64,000 bases of DNA, from positions 434,001-498,000 of the forward strand of contig NZ_BAAAUN010000001.1 of NCBI RefSeq assembly GCF_039533965.1, given 5' to 3'. The position numbers were made by a program, and so were the translations under genes. This document shows positions 49,394 through 62,276 of the stretch, piece by piece. Every line of letters starts with the position of its first letter. The stretch's first letter is position 1. Below the pieces are notes generated by a model. The model worked only from the letters and a program-made list of their open reading frames with translations, did no database searches and was not told the origin of the DNA. Source of the DNA: Microbacterium luteolum. Lineage in GTDB: Bacteria; Actinomycetota; Actinomycetes; Actinomycetales; Microbacteriaceae.

Positions 49394-50236
49394 ATGCTGC
49401 GCATCGCTGTTCCGAACAAGGGCTCGCTCTCCGAGACCGCCGCCGACATGCTCGCGGAGGCCGGCTACGCCGGTAGACGCGACCCGAAGACCCTGCACGT
49501 CATCGACGCCGAGAACGACGTCGAGTTCTTCTTCCTCCGCCCGAAGGACATCGCCACGTACGTCGGCTCCGGAGCCATCGATGTGGGCATCACCGGACGC
49601 GACCTCCTGCTGGACGCGCGGATGCCGGGCGCGCGGGAGATCGAGGCACTCGGGTTCGCCGGTTCCACGTTCCGCTTCGCCGCGCCCTCCGGCCGCTACA
49701 GCGATGTCTCGGAACTCGACGGTCTGCGCATCGCGACCTCGTACCCCGGGCTCGTCGACGCCTTCCTCGATGAGCGGGGCATCGCCGTCGACCTCGTCCC
49801 CCTGGACGGTGCGGTGGAGTCCGCCGTGCGCCTCGGTGTCGCGGATGCGGTCGCCGACGTGGTCGAGACCGGCACGACGCTCCGGCAGGCGGGGCTCGAC
49901 GTGTTCGGCCCCGTGATCCTGGAGTCCGAGGCGGTCCTCATCGCCGGTCCGGTCGATGCCGACGGCTCCGAGACGCTCCTCCGGCGCCTGCGGGGCGTCA
50001 TGGTCGCGCGTCGCTTCGTCATGATCGACTACGACCTGCCCGTCGCGCTGCTCGACGACGCGGTCAAGATCGCCGGCGGTGTCGAGTCCCCGACCGTCTC
50101 GCCGCTGCGCGACCCCGAGTGGGTGGCCGTGCGGGTCATGGTCGCGCGGACGCGCGTCAACCACGTGATGGACGAGCTGTACGCGCTCGGTGCGCGCGCC
50201 ATCCTCGTCACCGCCATCCACAACGCGAGGCTCTGA
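49394..50236 (+). CDS. hisG: ATP phosphoribosyltransferase (long form)
   Basis: 280 residues, the long form with a C-terminal ACT-like domain that binds histidine for feedback inhibition, so no HisZ is needed. [12 protein letters not shown] opens the protein, and [12 protein letters not shown] is the PRPP-binding segment. It starts 38 bases after hisE and its stop overlaps hisF by one base. Confidence 0.97.
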   Translation: MLRIAVPNKGSLSETAADMLAEAGYAGRRDPKTLHVIDAENDVEFFFLRPKDIATYVGSGAIDVGITGRDLLLDARMPGAREIEALGFAGSTFRFAAPSGRYSDVSELDGLRIATSYPGLVDAFLDERGIAVDLVPLDGAVESAVRLGVADAVADVVETGTTLRQAGLDVFGPVILESEAVLIAGPVDADGSETLLRRLRGVMVARRFVMIDYDLPVALLDDAVKIAGGVESPTVSPLRDPEWVAVRVMVARTRVNHVMDELYALGARAILVTAIHNARL

Positions 50237-50997
50237 TGGCTCTCGCCAGCCGCGTCATCCCGTGTCTGGACGTCGCCGACGGCCGCGTCGTCAAGGGCGT
50301 CAACTTCGAGAACCTGCGCGACATGGGCGACCCGGTCGAGCTCGCCCGGCACTACGCCGCGCAGGGTGCAGACGAGATCACCTTCCTCGACGTCACCGCC
50401 ACGGTCGATGCCCGTGCGACGACCTATGACGTGGTGCAGCGCACGGCCGAGCAGGTCTTCGTCCCGCTCACCGTCGGCGGGGGAGTGCGCAGCGTCGACG
50501 ACGTGGCACGACTGCTCGCGGTCGGTGCGGACAAGGTCGGCGTGAACTCGGCGGCCATCGCGCGTCCGGAGCTCATCGGCGAGATCGCCGACCGCTTCGG
50601 CGCCCAGGTGCTGGTCCTCTCGCTCGACGTGAAGCGCGCCGACACGACCCCGTCGGGATTCGTCGTGACCACGCACGGCGGCCGCACGCAGACGACGCTC
50701 GATGCGCTCGCGTGGGCCCGCGAGGCCACGGAGCGCGGCGCCGGAGAGCTCCTCGTCAATTCGATCGACGCCGACGGCACCAAGGACGGCTTCGACCTCG
50801 AGCTCGTGCGCCTCATGCGCGAGGTGGCGGACGTGCCGGTGATCGCCTCCGGCGGCGCCGGCAAGGCCGCGGACTTCGCGCCCGCCATCAAGGCCGGAGC
50901 GGATGCCGTGCTCGCCGCGAGCGTGTTCCACACCGGCGCGCTGACGGTCGGCGACGTCAAGGACGCGCTGCGCGCGGAAGGAGTGCTGGTCCGATGA
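50236..50997 (+). CDS. hisF: Imidazole glycerol phosphate synthase cyclase subunit
   Basis: 253 residues from ATG 50236. With HisH it makes imidazole glycerol phosphate and AICAR. The barrel motifs are [16 protein letters not shown] at the start (catalytic Asp in C-L-D) and [12 protein letters not shown] in the middle. hisH, hisA, hisB, hisC and hisD are not in the window. Confidence 0.97.
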   Translation: MALASRVIPCLDVADGRVVKGVNFENLRDMGDPVELARHYAAQGADEITFLDVTATVDARATTYDVVQRTAEQVFVPLTVGGGVRSVDDVARLLAVGADKVGVNSAAIARPELIGEIADRFGAQVLVLSLDVKRADTTPSGFVVTTHGGRTQTTLDALAWAREATERGAGELLVNSIDADGTKDGFDLELVRLMREVADVPVIASGGAGKAADFAPAIKAGADAVLAASVFHTGALTVGDVKDALRAEGVLVR

Positions 50998-51353
50998 GTT
51001 CGATCGAGGAGCGCATCGCCCAGGTCGTCTTCAACGCCGACGGCCTGGCGCCGGTGATCGTGCAGCAGTGGGACACCCACGAAGTGCTGATGCTCGCCTG
51101 GGTCGATGCCGAGGCGCTGCGCCGCACCCTCACGTCGGGACGCGCGACGTACTGGTCGCGCTCCCGGCAGGAGTACTGGCGCAAGGGCGACACCTCGGGC
51201 AACATCCAGGTCGTGCGCGAGGCCCGCCTCGACTGCGACGGCGACGCGATCCTCCTCGAGGTCGCGCAGACCGGCCCCGCGTGCCACACCGGCACCCGCA
51301 CCTGCTTCGACACCACCGATCTCGAGGCGACCGTGGGAGCGGGGGAGTCGTGA
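50994..51353 (+). CDS. hisI: Phosphoribosyl-AMP cyclohydrolase
   Basis: 119 residues from ATG 50994. It opens the adenine ring of PR-AMP. The zinc site C-D-G-D and C-H-T-G-T-R-T-C-F, and W-R-K-G-D-T-S-G, are intact. It overlaps hisF by ATGA and the Trp-associated membrane protein by GTGA. Confidence 0.96.
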   Translation: MSSIEERIAQVVFNADGLAPVIVQQWDTHEVLMLAWVDAEALRRTLTSGRATYWSRSRQEYWRKGDTSGNIQVVREARLDCDGDAILLEVAQTGPACHTGTRTCFDTTDLEATVGAGES

Positions 51354-51937
51354 CCTTCGCCCAGCGGGGTCGTTCGATCTCGGTCTCCGGCTTCCTCCTC
51401 GCCGGCGCGATCGGCATCATCTCGTCGACGCAGACGTGGCTGACGGTCGAGCGCGCGGATGCGGGGGAGGCGATCCTGGTACCCGGCGCATCGGCCCTCG
51501 TCCTGCTCGCACCGCTGAGTCTGGCGGTGCTGGCCCTCGGCGCCGCACTCTCCATCGCGGCCCGTGTGCTGCGGGTCATCTTCGCCGTGCTGGCCGGGGC
51601 GGCATCCGTCTTCCTCATCTGGTCCACGCTGCAGCTGCTCGCCGCCCCCGTCGACGCGGTGGGCCCCTCCGTGACCGATGCCACCGGTCTGGCCGGCGGC
51701 GGCGCCCTGGGCGACGTCGTGCAGGCGGTCGCGCCGACCGCCTGGCCGATCATCGCGCTGGTCGGCTGGGTCCTCCTTCTCGCGGCATCCGTCGTCGTCC
51801 TCGTGACGTGGCGTGGATGGAAGGCCGGTGGCCGCCGCTACCGCACGGATGCCGCCGACGCGGCCCCGCACGACGGTCCCGTTGACGCGGTCGATTCCTG
51901 GGACGAGCTGTCCCGCGGAACCGACCCGACGCGGTGA
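51350..51937 (+). CDS. Trp-biosynthesis-associated membrane protein
   Basis: 195 residues from GTG 51350. About four membrane helices are seen: [46 protein letters not shown] and [12 protein letters not shown]. This is the conserved actinobacterial protein that lies near trpC (Rv1610 type). S-T-Q-T-W in TM1 is a family hallmark. Function unknown. It directly overlaps hisI, with no trpE between them. Confidence 0.88.
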   Translation: MTFAQRGRSISVSGFLLAGAIGIISSTQTWLTVERADAGEAILVPGASALVLLAPLSLAVLALGAALSIAARVLRVIFAVLAGAASVFLIWSTLQLLAAPVDAVGPSVTDATGLAGGGALGDVVQAVAPTAWPIIALVGWVLLLAASVVVLVTWRGWKAGGRRYRTDAADAAPHDGPVDAVDSWDELSRGTDPTR

Positions 51938-51943
51938 CCCCGA

Positions 51944-51949
51944 TAGACT
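51944..51949 (+). promoter_or_regulatory. -10 box for the HGxxPAAW-trp unit (TAGACT)
   Basis: TAGACT 7 bases after the membrane-protein stop gives a leader of about 30 bases ending in GGAGGAG before the ATG at 51985. It would start an internal transcript of HGxxPAAW-trpC-trpB-trpA. Confidence 0.5.
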
Positions 51950-51984
51950 GAACACGCCCCGCACGTCGTCCCCCGGAGGAGAAC

Positions 51985-52215
51985 ATGACCAACCCGATCG
52001 CCGACCCCGGCCACGGACACTCGCCTGCGGCCTGGACCGCCGTCGTGATCATGCTCGTCGGCTTCACCGCCGGCACCGTCGCGTTCTGTTTCGAGCAGCC
52101 GACCCTCGTCTGGATCTCCTCGGCTCTCATCCCGATCGGTGCGATCGTGGGCTGGGCGCTGGCCAAGGCCGGTTACGGCGTGAAGGGCCCCAAGTACTCG
52201 CCGAAGGCGCACTAG
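51985..52215 (+). CDS. HGxxPAAW-motif small membrane protein (DUF6704 type)
   Basis: 76 residues. The motif H-G-H-S-P-A-A-W-T is at about residues 10-18, followed by two membrane helices (V-V-I-M-L-V-G-F-T-A-G-T-V and L-I-P-I-G-A-I-V-G-W-A-L). Proteins with this motif are found beside trpC in many Actinobacteria; no function is known. A strong GGAGGAG precedes the ATG. It overlaps trpC by one base. Confidence 0.9.
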   Translation: MTNPIADPGHGHSPAAWTAVVIMLVGFTAGTVAFCFEQPTLVWISSALIPIGAIVGWALAKAGYGVKGPKYSPKAH

Positions 52216-52991
52216 TGGTCCTCGCCGACCTGACGGCCGGCGCTGTCGCAGACGCCGAGCGTCGCTCGCTCACGCGTCCCCTCGACGTCGTCGAACGGGA
52301 GGCGCTCGCCCGACCCGCGGCGAAGGATGCCCTGTCGTTCCTGGCTCCCGCCGATCAGGTGAAGATCATCGCCGAGGTCAAGAGGGCCAGCCCGTCGCGC
52401 GGCGCCCTCGCCGACATCCCCGACCCCGCCCTCCAGGCATCGCTCTATGAGACCGGGGGAGCCTCCGCGATCAGCGTGCTCACCGAGGAGCGCCGTTTCG
52501 GCGGCAGCCTCGCCGACCTCGAAGCCGTCACATCCCGCGTGTCCCTGCCGGTGCTCCGCAAGGACTTCATCGCGAACCGCTACCAGGTTCTCGAGGCCAG
52601 GGCGGCGGGAGCCGACCTCGTGCTCCTGATCGTCGCCGGACTCGAGCCCGCCGTGCTGCAGGATCTGTTCGGATTCATCACCGAGCTCGGCATGACACCG
52701 CTCGTCGAGACGCACTCGGCCGATGAGCTCGAGGCGGCGATCGATCTCGGCTCACCGCTGATCGGCGTGAACGCGCGCGATCTGAAGACCCTCGAACTCG
52801 ACCGCGATCTGTTCGGCCGCCTGGTCGATCGCATCCCGGACACCGCGGTGAAGATCGCCGAATCCGCCGTCCTGACTCCCGCCGACGTGGTGCATTACCG
52901 CTCCGCCGGCGCGGATGTCGTCCTCATCGGCGAGGCGCTCGTCACGGGCGACCCCGTCGCCACCCTCAAGAGCTTCCTGGAGGCATCATGA
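52215..52991 (+). CDS. trpC: Indole-3-glycerol phosphate synthase
   Basis: 258 residues from GTG 52215, which shares a base with the TAG of the preceding gene. It makes indole-3-glycerol phosphate. [13 protein letters not shown] holds the catalytic lysine, and [13 protein letters not shown] and A-E-S-A-V follow in barrel order. Monofunctional; trpF function is likely supplied by a PriA/HisA enzyme elsewhere, as usual in Actinobacteria. Confidence 0.96.
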   Translation: MVLADLTAGAVADAERRSLTRPLDVVEREALARPAAKDALSFLAPADQVKIIAEVKRASPSRGALADIPDPALQASLYETGGASAISVLTEERRFGGSLADLEAVTSRVSLPVLRKDFIANRYQVLEARAAGADLVLLIVAGLEPAVLQDLFGFITELGMTPLVETHSADELEAAIDLGSPLIGVNARDLKTLELDRDLFGRLVDRIPDTAVKIAESAVLTPADVVHYRSAGADVVLIGEALVTGDPVATLKSFLEAS

Positions 52992-54256
52992 GTCTGCGCG
53001 ACCAGCACGGACCCTACTTCGGAGAGTTCGGCGGGCGGTACATGCCCGAGTCGCTGATCGCCGCGATCGACGAACTCACGGTGGCCTACGAGGCTGCGGT
53101 GGCCGATCCGGAGTTCCGCGCCGAGCTCGCCCAGCTCCTGAGCTCGTACGCCGGTCGCCCCTCGGCGATCACCGAGGTGCCGCGGTTCGCTGAGCACGCC
53201 GGTGGTGCGCGGATCTTCCTGAAGCGCGAGGACCTGAACCACACCGGGTCCCACAAGATCAACAACGTCCTCGGTCAGGCCCTGCTCACCAAGCGGCTCG
53301 GCAAGACCCGCGTGATCGCCGAGACCGGTGCCGGTCAGCACGGCGTCGCCACGGCGACCGCTGCCGCACTGTTCGGGCTCGACTGCACGATCTACATGGG
53401 CGAGGTCGACACCGAGCGCCAGGCCCTCAACGTGGCGCGGATGCGCCTGCTCGGCGCCGAGGTCGTCGCGGTCACCTCCGGCTCCCGCACCCTCAAGGAC
53501 GCGATCAACGACGCGTACCGCGACTGGGTGGCATCCGTCGAGACGACCAACTACATCTTCGGCACCGCCGCAGGCCCGCACCCGTTCCCGGCGATGGTCC
53601 GCGACTTCCAGAAGATCATCGGCGAGGAGGCCAGGGCGCAGCTCCTCGACGAGGTCGGTCGGCTCCCCGACGCGGTCTTCGCCTGCGTCGGCGGCGGGTC
53701 GAACGCGATCGGCATGTTCGACGCGTTCCTGGACGACGAGAGCGTGAAGCTCTACGGTGTGGAGGCCGCCGGAGACGGTGTCGACACCGACCGCCACGCC
53801 GCCTCCATCGAACGCGGACGCCCCGGCGTGCTCCACGGAGCGAAGACCTACGTGCTGCAGAACGGCGACGGCCAGACGATCGAGTCGCACTCGATCTCCG
53901 CGGGCCTCGACTACCCCGGCGTCGGTCCCGAGCACTCCTGGTTGGCCGACATCGGCCGTGCGGAGTACATCCCGGCCACCGACGACGAGGCGATGCAGGC
54001 GCTGCGCCTGCTCAGCCGCACCGAGGGCATCATCCCGGCGATCGAGTCGGCGCACGCCCTCGCCGGTGCGCTGCGTGTCGGCCGCGAGCTCGGGCCGGAT
54101 GCGATCATCGCCATCTGCCTGTCCGGGCGCGGCGACAAGGACATGGACACGGCGGCGCGCTACTTCGAGCTGTACGACGAAGCGGCCCTGGCGCACGACG
54201 TCGCAGAGGAGAGCGCCGCCGAGAAGGCGGCCTCGAAGGGGGAACCGGAACTGTGA
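52988..54256 (+). CDS. trpB: Tryptophan synthase beta subunit
   Basis: 422 residues. It condenses indole with serine. The PLP lysine is K90 in H-T-G-S-H-K-I-N-N, and [10 protein letters not shown] near the start and [10 protein letters not shown] near 230 are classical TrpB1 signatures. A charged Ala/Glu/Lys tail of about 20 residues ends the protein. It overlaps trpC by ATGA and trpA by GTGA. Confidence 0.98.
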   Translation: MSLRDQHGPYFGEFGGRYMPESLIAAIDELTVAYEAAVADPEFRAELAQLLSSYAGRPSAITEVPRFAEHAGGARIFLKREDLNHTGSHKINNVLGQALLTKRLGKTRVIAETGAGQHGVATATAAALFGLDCTIYMGEVDTERQALNVARMRLLGAEVVAVTSGSRTLKDAINDAYRDWVASVETTNYIFGTAAGPHPFPAMVRDFQKIIGEEARAQLLDEVGRLPDAVFACVGGGSNAIGMFDAFLDDESVKLYGVEAAGDGVDTDRHAASIERGRPGVLHGAKTYVLQNGDGQTIESHSISAGLDYPGVGPEHSWLADIGRAEYIPATDDEAMQALRLLSRTEGIIPAIESAHALAGALRVGRELGPDAIIAICLSGRGDKDMDTAARYFELYDEAALAHDVAEESAAEKAASKGEPEL

Positions 54257-55056
54257 GCCGCGTGGAACAGGCGATCGCCGCCGCACACGCCGACGGACGC
54301 AGCGCCTTCATCGGCTACCTCCCCGTCGGCTTCCCCGACCTCGAGACCAGCATCCAGGCAGCCATCGCGCTCGCGGAGAACGGTGTCGACATCATCGAGC
54401 TCGGCCCGCCGTACAGCGATCCGGTGATGGACGGCGCGGTCATCCAGGAGGCGACGACCCAGGCGCTGGCCGCCGGGTTCACGACGGCCGATCTGTTCAC
54501 GGCCGTGCGCGCCATCACGGCCGCCACCGACGCGCCGGTGCTCGTGATGACCTACTGGAACCCGGTACTGCAGTACGGCATCGACCGTTACGCGGACGAC
54601 CTGCTCGCGGCCGGCGGCGCCGGGCTCATCACGCCCGACATCACGCCGGACGTCGCAGGGGAGTGGATCGCCGCGAGCCAGCGCACCGGACTCGACCGCG
54701 TCTTCCTGGCTGCACCCACCTCCACGGACGAGCGCCTCGATCTCGTCGTGAAGTCGTCCACCGGCTTCGTGTACACCGTCTCGACCATGGGCATCACCGG
54801 AGAGCGCACCGAGCTCGACCGGGCCGCTCGCACGCTCGTCGCGCGCCTGCGCGATCACGGAGTCGCCCGCGCCTGCGTCGGCATCGGCATCTCCACCGCC
54901 GAGCAGATCGCCGGCGTCTCGGAGTACGCCGACGGCGCGATCGTCGGCACCGCGCTCGTCCGCGCGCTGCGCGACGGCGGCATCCCGGCTCTCGCCGAGG
55001 TCACCCGAAACCTGGCATCCGGCACGTCGTCGGCACGCCCCGATCACGAGAACTAG
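54253..55056 (+). CDS. trpA: Tryptophan synthase alpha subunit
   Basis: 267 residues, GTG start. It cleaves indole-3-glycerol phosphate to indole for Trp[28 protein letters not shown] (catalytic Glu) and [10 protein letters not shown] are present. Its TAG stop forms part of the lgt -10 box. Confidence 0.97.
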   Translation: MSRVEQAIAAAHADGRSAFIGYLPVGFPDLETSIQAAIALAENGVDIIELGPPYSDPVMDGAVIQEATTQALAAGFTTADLFTAVRAITAATDAPVLVMTYWNPVLQYGIDRYADDLLAAGGAGLITPDITPDVAGEWIAASQRTGLDRVFLAAPTSTDERLDLVVKSSTGFVYTVSTMGITGERTELDRAARTLVARLRDHGVARACVGIGISTAEQIAGVSEYADGAIVGTALVRALRDGGIPALAEVTRNLASGTSSARPDHEN

Positions 55057-55059
55057 AAT
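55054..55059 (+). promoter_or_regulatory. Leaderless -10 box of lgt (TAGAAT)
   Basis: TAGAAT overlaps the trpA stop and lies seven bases before the lgt ATG at 55067. No Shine-Dalgarno fits in the gap, so a leaderless lgt mRNA is likely. Confidence 0.55.
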
Positions 55060-55066
55060 CGCACTC

Positions 55067-56092
55067 ATGTCCCTCGCGCTCCACAGCACCTTCAACGGCG
55101 TGCTCGCCAGCATCCCGAGCCCTCCTGTGTCGTACTTCGACCTGGGGCCGGTTCGGATCCACTTCTACGCCCTGTGCATCATCGCCGGCATCATCGCGGC
55201 CGCGCTGATCACCAACCACCGCCTGACCAAGCGCGGTGCGGAGCCGTGGGTCGTGATCGACATCTCGATCCTCGCGGTCCCGATCGCGATCATCGGCGCG
55301 CGCATCTTCCACGTGCTGACCCACCCGAACTTCTACTTCGGCGAGGGCAAGAACACCTGGAACCCCTTCGAGCCGGGTTCGGTCTGGGCGATCTGGGAGG
55401 GTGGCATCGCCATCTTCGGAGCGCTTATCGGCGGCGCGATCGGCGCCTACCTCGGATGCCGGTGGACCGGCATCCGCTTCTGGACCTTCGCCGACGCCCT
55501 CGCGCCCGGCCTCCTGCTCGCGCAGGCCATGGGCCGCTTCGGCAACTGGTTCAACCACGAGCTCTTCGGCCTGCCGACCGACCTGCCCTGGGGACTCGAG
55601 ATCGAGTCGACGAACTCCGCCTTCCCTCCCGGCCTTCCCGAGGGCACGCTGTTCCACCCCACGTTCCTGTACGAGGTGCTCTGGAACGGTCTGGGCGTTC
55701 TCGTGCTGCTGTGGCTCGGCCGCAAGCTCTTCTTCCAGTGGGGTCGCCTGTTCGCGATCTACCTCATCTGGTACAGCGCAGGACGCGTCGTCTGGGAGTC
55801 GATCCGCATCGACCCGAGCGAGATCATCCTCGGCCTGCGCAGCAACGTCTGGGCGGCGATCATCGGTGTCGTCGTGGGCCTCGCGATCCTGATCGTGCAG
55901 ACGCGCCGTCACCCCGGCCTCGAGCCGTCGCCCTACCAGCCGGGCCGCGGACGGAGTGACGAAGGCGCTGATGTAGAATCGCAGGACAATCCCTCTGACT
56001 TCGTGGACCTGAGCGAGCCTCCGGCCGAAGAAGTCACCGCAGGAGCCAGCGCCACAAGCGTCGCTCCCACGGACACGGACGGCTCTCGATAG
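55067..56092 (+). CDS. lgt: Prolipoprotein diacylglyceryl transferase
   Basis: 341 residues. It attaches diacylglycerol to the lipobox cysteine of prolipoproteins at the membrane. About seven membrane helices are seen, with the signature A-M-G-R-F-G-N-W-F-N-H-E-L-F-G at about 150-164 and R-I-F-H-V-L-T-H early. A polar tail of about 60 residues rich in E, D, S and P extends past the last helix, an actinobacterial feature. It follows trpA as in Mycobacterium. Confidence 0.97.
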   Translation: MSLALHSTFNGVLASIPSPPVSYFDLGPVRIHFYALCIIAGIIAAALITNHRLTKRGAEPWVVIDISILAVPIAIIGARIFHVLTHPNFYFGEGKNTWNPFEPGSVWAIWEGGIAIFGALIGGAIGAYLGCRWTGIRFWTFADALAPGLLLAQAMGRFGNWFNHELFGLPTDLPWGLEIESTNSAFPPGLPEGTLFHPTFLYEVLWNGLGVLVLLWLGRKLFFQWGRLFAIYLIWYSAGRVVWESIRIDPSEIILGLRSNVWAAIIGVVVGLAILIVQTRRHPGLEPSPYQPGRGRSDEGADVESQDNPSDFVDLSEPPAEEVTAGASATSVAPTDTDGSR

Positions 56093-56174
56093 CCTCCTCT
56101 TCCGTGAGGAACCCCACGCATCCACCCGGCCAATGACGTCCCCGGGTCACCTGAAGATCTGAGGACGGTACCGC

Positions 56175-59100
56175 ATGGCATCGAGCGACCTCCGCGCACC
56201 CGTCGGGCTGCACTACCCGGCCAAGCAGGGCATGTACAACCCGGCGTTCGAGAAGGACGCCTGCGGCCTCGCCATGGTGGCGACGCTGCGTGGCACGCCA
56301 GGACACGACATCATCGCGCTCGCGCTCCAGGCGCTGCGCAACCTGGAGCACCGCGGTGCGATCGGGTCGGATGCCGGCACCGGCGACGGAGCGGGCATCC
56401 TCACGCAGATGCCCGATGCTTTCCTGCGCGAGGTGGCGGGCTTCGAGCTGCCCCCGGTGGGGGAGTACGCCGCAGGGCTCGCCTTCCTGCCGCGCGATTC
56501 GAGCGAGCGTCGCCAGCAGAAGGCCGGGATCGAGAAGATCGCCCGCGCCGAGGGACTGCGCGTGCTCGGCTGGCGCGAGGTGCCGACGGCCAACGACAAC
56601 CTCGGCAAGCTCGCCGACGAGGCCCGTCCGGCTTTCGAGCAGCTGTTCGTGAGCGCCGGCGGCGCCACCCATGCACAGGCCCCGCTCACCGGAATCGCGC
56701 TCGACCGCGTCGCCTACCGTCTGCGCAAGCGCGCCGGCCACGAGCTCGGCGCCTACTTCGTCTCGCTCTCGAGCCGCACGCTCGGCTACAAGGGCATGGT
56801 CACGACGCTCCAGCTCGAGCCGTTCTACCCCGATCTCCAGGACGAGCGCTTCGCCTCCGAGCTGGCCGTCGTGCACTCGCGGTACTCGACGAACACCTTC
56901 CCGTCGTGGCCTCTCGCACAGCCCCTGCGGATGCTCGCCCACAACGGCGAGATCAACACGGTCGGCGGAAACCGCAACTGGATGCGCGCGCGTCAGTCGC
57001 AGCTCGAGTCCGAACTGCTCGGCGACGTCGCGCCGCTGCTGCCCATCTGCACCGACGGCGCCAGTGACTCGGCCTCCTTCGACGAAGTGCTCGAGCTGCT
57101 GACGCTCACGGGCCGCAGCCTTCCGCACGCCATCATGATGATGGTCCCTGAGGCGTATGAGAAGCAGTCGGACATCACGCCCGAGCTCCGCTCCTTCTAC
57201 GAGTACCACTCGAACCAGATGGAGCCGTGGGACGGACCCGCCGCGCTCATCTTCACCGACGGGACGCTCGTCGGCGCCACCCTCGACCGCAACGGCCTGC
57301 GCCCCGGTCGCTGGACCGAGACCACCGACGGCCTCGTCGTGATCGGCTCGGAGACCGGTGTCCTGACATTTGAGCCGGAGCGCATCAAGCGGCGCGGCCG
57401 CCTGCAGCCCGGCAAGATGTTCCTCGTCGACACCGCCCAGCGGCGCATCGTCGAGGACCAGGAGATCAAGCGCGAGCTCTCCACGATGCACCCGTGGCAG
57501 GACTGGCTGGACGCCGGAGCGGTGCGACTCGCGGATCTCCCGGAGCGCGAGCACATCGTGCACCCGCCGGCCTCGATCACCCGCCGTCAGCGCACGTTCG
57601 GGTACACCGAGGAGGAGGTGCGCATCCTGCTGACCCCGATGGGCCAGACCGGTGTCGAGCCCCTCGGCGCGATGGGATCGGACACCCCGATCGCCGTGCT
57701 CAGCAAGCGTCCGCGCCTGCTCTTCGACTACTTCACGCAGCAATTCGCGCAGGTGACCAACCCGCCGCTGGACTCGATCCGCGAAGAGGTCGTCACGAGC
57801 CTCAAGCTCGGTCTCGGTCCGGAGAGCAACCTGCTCTCGTGGGGTCCGGAGCACACCCGCACCGTGTCGCTCGACTTCCCCGTGATCGACAACGACGAGC
57901 TCGCGAAGATCCGCCACATCGACAAGGCCCTGCCGGACCGGTCGAGCGTGACCGTGCGCGGTCTGTACCACTTCGACTCGGGGCCCGACTCGCTCGCCGA
58001 GCGTCTCACCGAGATGTGCGCGGAGGTGGACGAGGCGATCGAGAACGGCGCCGAGTTCATCATCCTGTCCGACCGCGACTCGAACAAGGATCTGACGCCG
58101 ATCCCCTCGCTGCTCATGGTCTCGGCGATCCATCACCACCTGATCCGCCGCGAGAACCGCATGAAGGTCGGTCTCATCGTCGAAGCGGGCGACGTGCGCG
58201 AGGTGCACCACGTCGCGACGCTCATCGGCTACGGCGCCTCGGCGATCAACCCGTACCTGGCGATGGAGACGGTCGAGCACCTGGTGCGCACCGGCTACAT
58301 CACCGGTATCACGCCGGAGAAGGCCGTCAAGAACCTGATCTACGCGCTCGGCAAGGGCGTGCTGAAGATCATGTCGAAGATGGGCATCTCCACGGTGTCC
58401 TCCTACGCCGGCGCCCAGGTCTTCGAGGCCGTGGGCCTCAGCCAGGAGTTCATCGACGCCTACTTCACTCGGACCGAGTCCAAGCTCGGCGGGATCGGCA
58501 TCGAGGAGATCTTCGCCGAGAACCAGGCGCGTCACGACTACGCCTACCCGGAGGATGCCGCGGCCCGTGCGCACGAGCGCCTGTGGACCGGCGGCGAGTA
58601 CCAGTGGCGTCGCGACGGCTCTCCGCACCTGTTCAACCCGGAGACGGTCTTCAAGCTGCAGCACTCCACGCGGACGCGTCGCTACGACATCTTCCGCGAG
58701 TACACGAAGCTCGTCGACGACCAGGCTGCGGAGCTCAAGACGCTGCGTGGACTCTTCAGCCTGCGCACCGGCACCCGCAAGCCCGTCCCGCTGGACGAGG
58801 TCGAGCCGGTGTCCGCGATCGTCAAGCGCTTCTCGACGGGAGCGATGAGCTACGGCTCGATCTCCCGCGAGGCGCACGAGACCCTCGCGATCGCCATGAA
58901 CCGGATCGGCGGCAAGTCGAACACCGGTGAGGGCGGCGAAGACCCCGACCGCCTGGTCGACCCCGAGCGTCGCAGCGCGATCAAGCAGGTCGCGTCCGGC
59001 CGCTTCGGCGTCACGAGCCTCTACCTCACCGAGTCGGACGACATCCAGATCAAGCTCGCGCAGGGTGCCAAGCCCGGCGAGGGCGGCCAGCTGCCGCCGA

Positions 59101-60747
59101 CCAAGGTGTACCCGTGGGTGGCGCGCACGCGTCACGCGACCGCCGGCGTGGGGCTCATCTCGCCGCCGCCGCACCACGACATCTACTCGATCGAGGACCT
59201 CAAGCAGCTCATCTTCGACCTGAAGAGGGCGAACCCCGAGGCGCGCATCCACACCAAGCTCGTGAGCCAGTCGGGCATCGGCGCGGTCTCTGCCGGTGTG
59301 GCGAAGGCGCTCAGCGATGTGATCCTGGTCTCCGGGCATGACGGTGGCACGGGCGCGAGTCCGCTGAACTCGCTCAAGCACGCGGGAACGCCGTGGGAGC
59401 TCGGCCTGGCCGAGACGCAGCAGACCCTCATGCTCAACGGCATGCGCGACCGTGTGGTCGTGCAGGTCGACGGTCAGCTCAAGACCGGCCGTGACGTGAT
59501 CATCGGCGCCCTGCTCGGCGCGGAGGAGTTCGGCTTCGCCACGGCCCCGCTCGTGGTGAGCGGCTGCATCATGATGCGCGTCTGCCACCTCGACACGTGC
59601 CCGGTCGGCGTCGCGACGCAGAACCCCGCTCTGCGCGAGCGGTTCACGGGCAAGCCGGAGTTCGTCGTCAACTTCATGGAGTTCATCGCCGAGGAGGTGC
59701 GCGAGCTCCTGTCCGAGCTCGGATACCGCTCGATCGACGAGATCGTCGGCCGTGCCGACCTCATCGAGATGAATGCCGCGGTCGACCACTGGAAGGCCGA
59801 GGGCCTGGATCTCAGCCCGGTGCTCGACGGCCCCGTGTTTCCGGCCGGCGAGCCGCGTCGCAGCGGTCGCGCGCAGGACCACGAGCTCGAGAAGCACTTC
59901 GACGTGCAGCTGATCGACATCGCGAAGGGCGCGCTCCTCAACGGCGAGCCCGTCGTCGTCGAGCTCCCGATCGCGAACACCGAGCGGGCGGTCGGCACGA
60001 TGCTCGGCCACCAGGTCACGTCGCGGCACGGCGCCGCGGGGCTCCCGAAGGAGACCATCGACGTCACCCTGCACGGAACCGCAGGGCAGTCGCTCGGCGC
60101 GTTCCTGCCGCCGGGGATCGTGCTGCGGCTGGAGGGCGACGCCAACGATTACGTGGGCAAGGGCCTGTCCGGCGGCGACATCACGATCCGTCCGCCGCGC
60201 GGCTCCTCGATCGCGCCGCACGAGAACGTGATCGCCGGCAACGTCATCGGCTACGGTGCGACCTCCGGCACGATGTTCATCTCGGGTGTCGTGGGTGAGC
60301 GGTTCCTCGTCCGCAACTCGGGCGCCACCGCCGTCGTGGAGGGCGTGGGAGACCACGCGCTCGAGTACATGACCGGCGGACTCGCCGTGATCCTCGGCAG
60401 CACCGGCCGCAACTTCGGCGCCGGAATGTCCGGCGGCGTCGCCTACGTGCACGCGCTCGACACCGGCAAGGTGAACGCGCAGTCCCTCGGCAGCGGAGAG
60501 CTCCTGCTCGAGCAGCTGGACCGCGCCGACCTCGAGGTGCTGCGCAGCCTGCTGACGGAGCACGTGGAACGCACCGCGTCGCCGCGGGCATCCGCTCTCC
60601 TGGAGCGCTTCGAGGAGACGGCGGCCGAGTTCGTCAAGGTTCTTCCCCGTGACTTCGCCGCCGTGCGGAGCATGCGCGAAGAAGCATTGGCCGAGGGGAT
60701 CGACCCCGACGGCGACATCGTGTGGAACCGCATCCTGGAGGTGACCG

Positions 60748-60755
<8 letters not shown>
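56175..60755 (+). CDS. gltB: Glutamate synthase large (alpha) subunit
   Basis: 1526 residues. With GltD it makes glutamate from glutamine and 2-oxoglutarate using NADPH. The N-terminal nucleophile is C30 in K-D-A-C-G-L-A-M; residues 1-29 form the propeptide removed in maturation. The class II amidotransferase domain is followed by the FMN barrel, with the 3Fe-4S cysteines in [16 protein letters not shown], and a C-terminal GXGXG beta-helix (G-L-S-G-G-D-I and G-A-T-S-G). It overlaps gltD by eight bases. The 82-base upstream spacer holds no clear regulator site. Confidence 0.98.
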
Positions 60756-62214
<1,459 letters not shown>

Positions 62215-62276
62215 GCTGAGCCGCGGCACCGTCGCCTGATTCACCTTCCCCCACTTTTCTACCCTGGAGAATTCTG

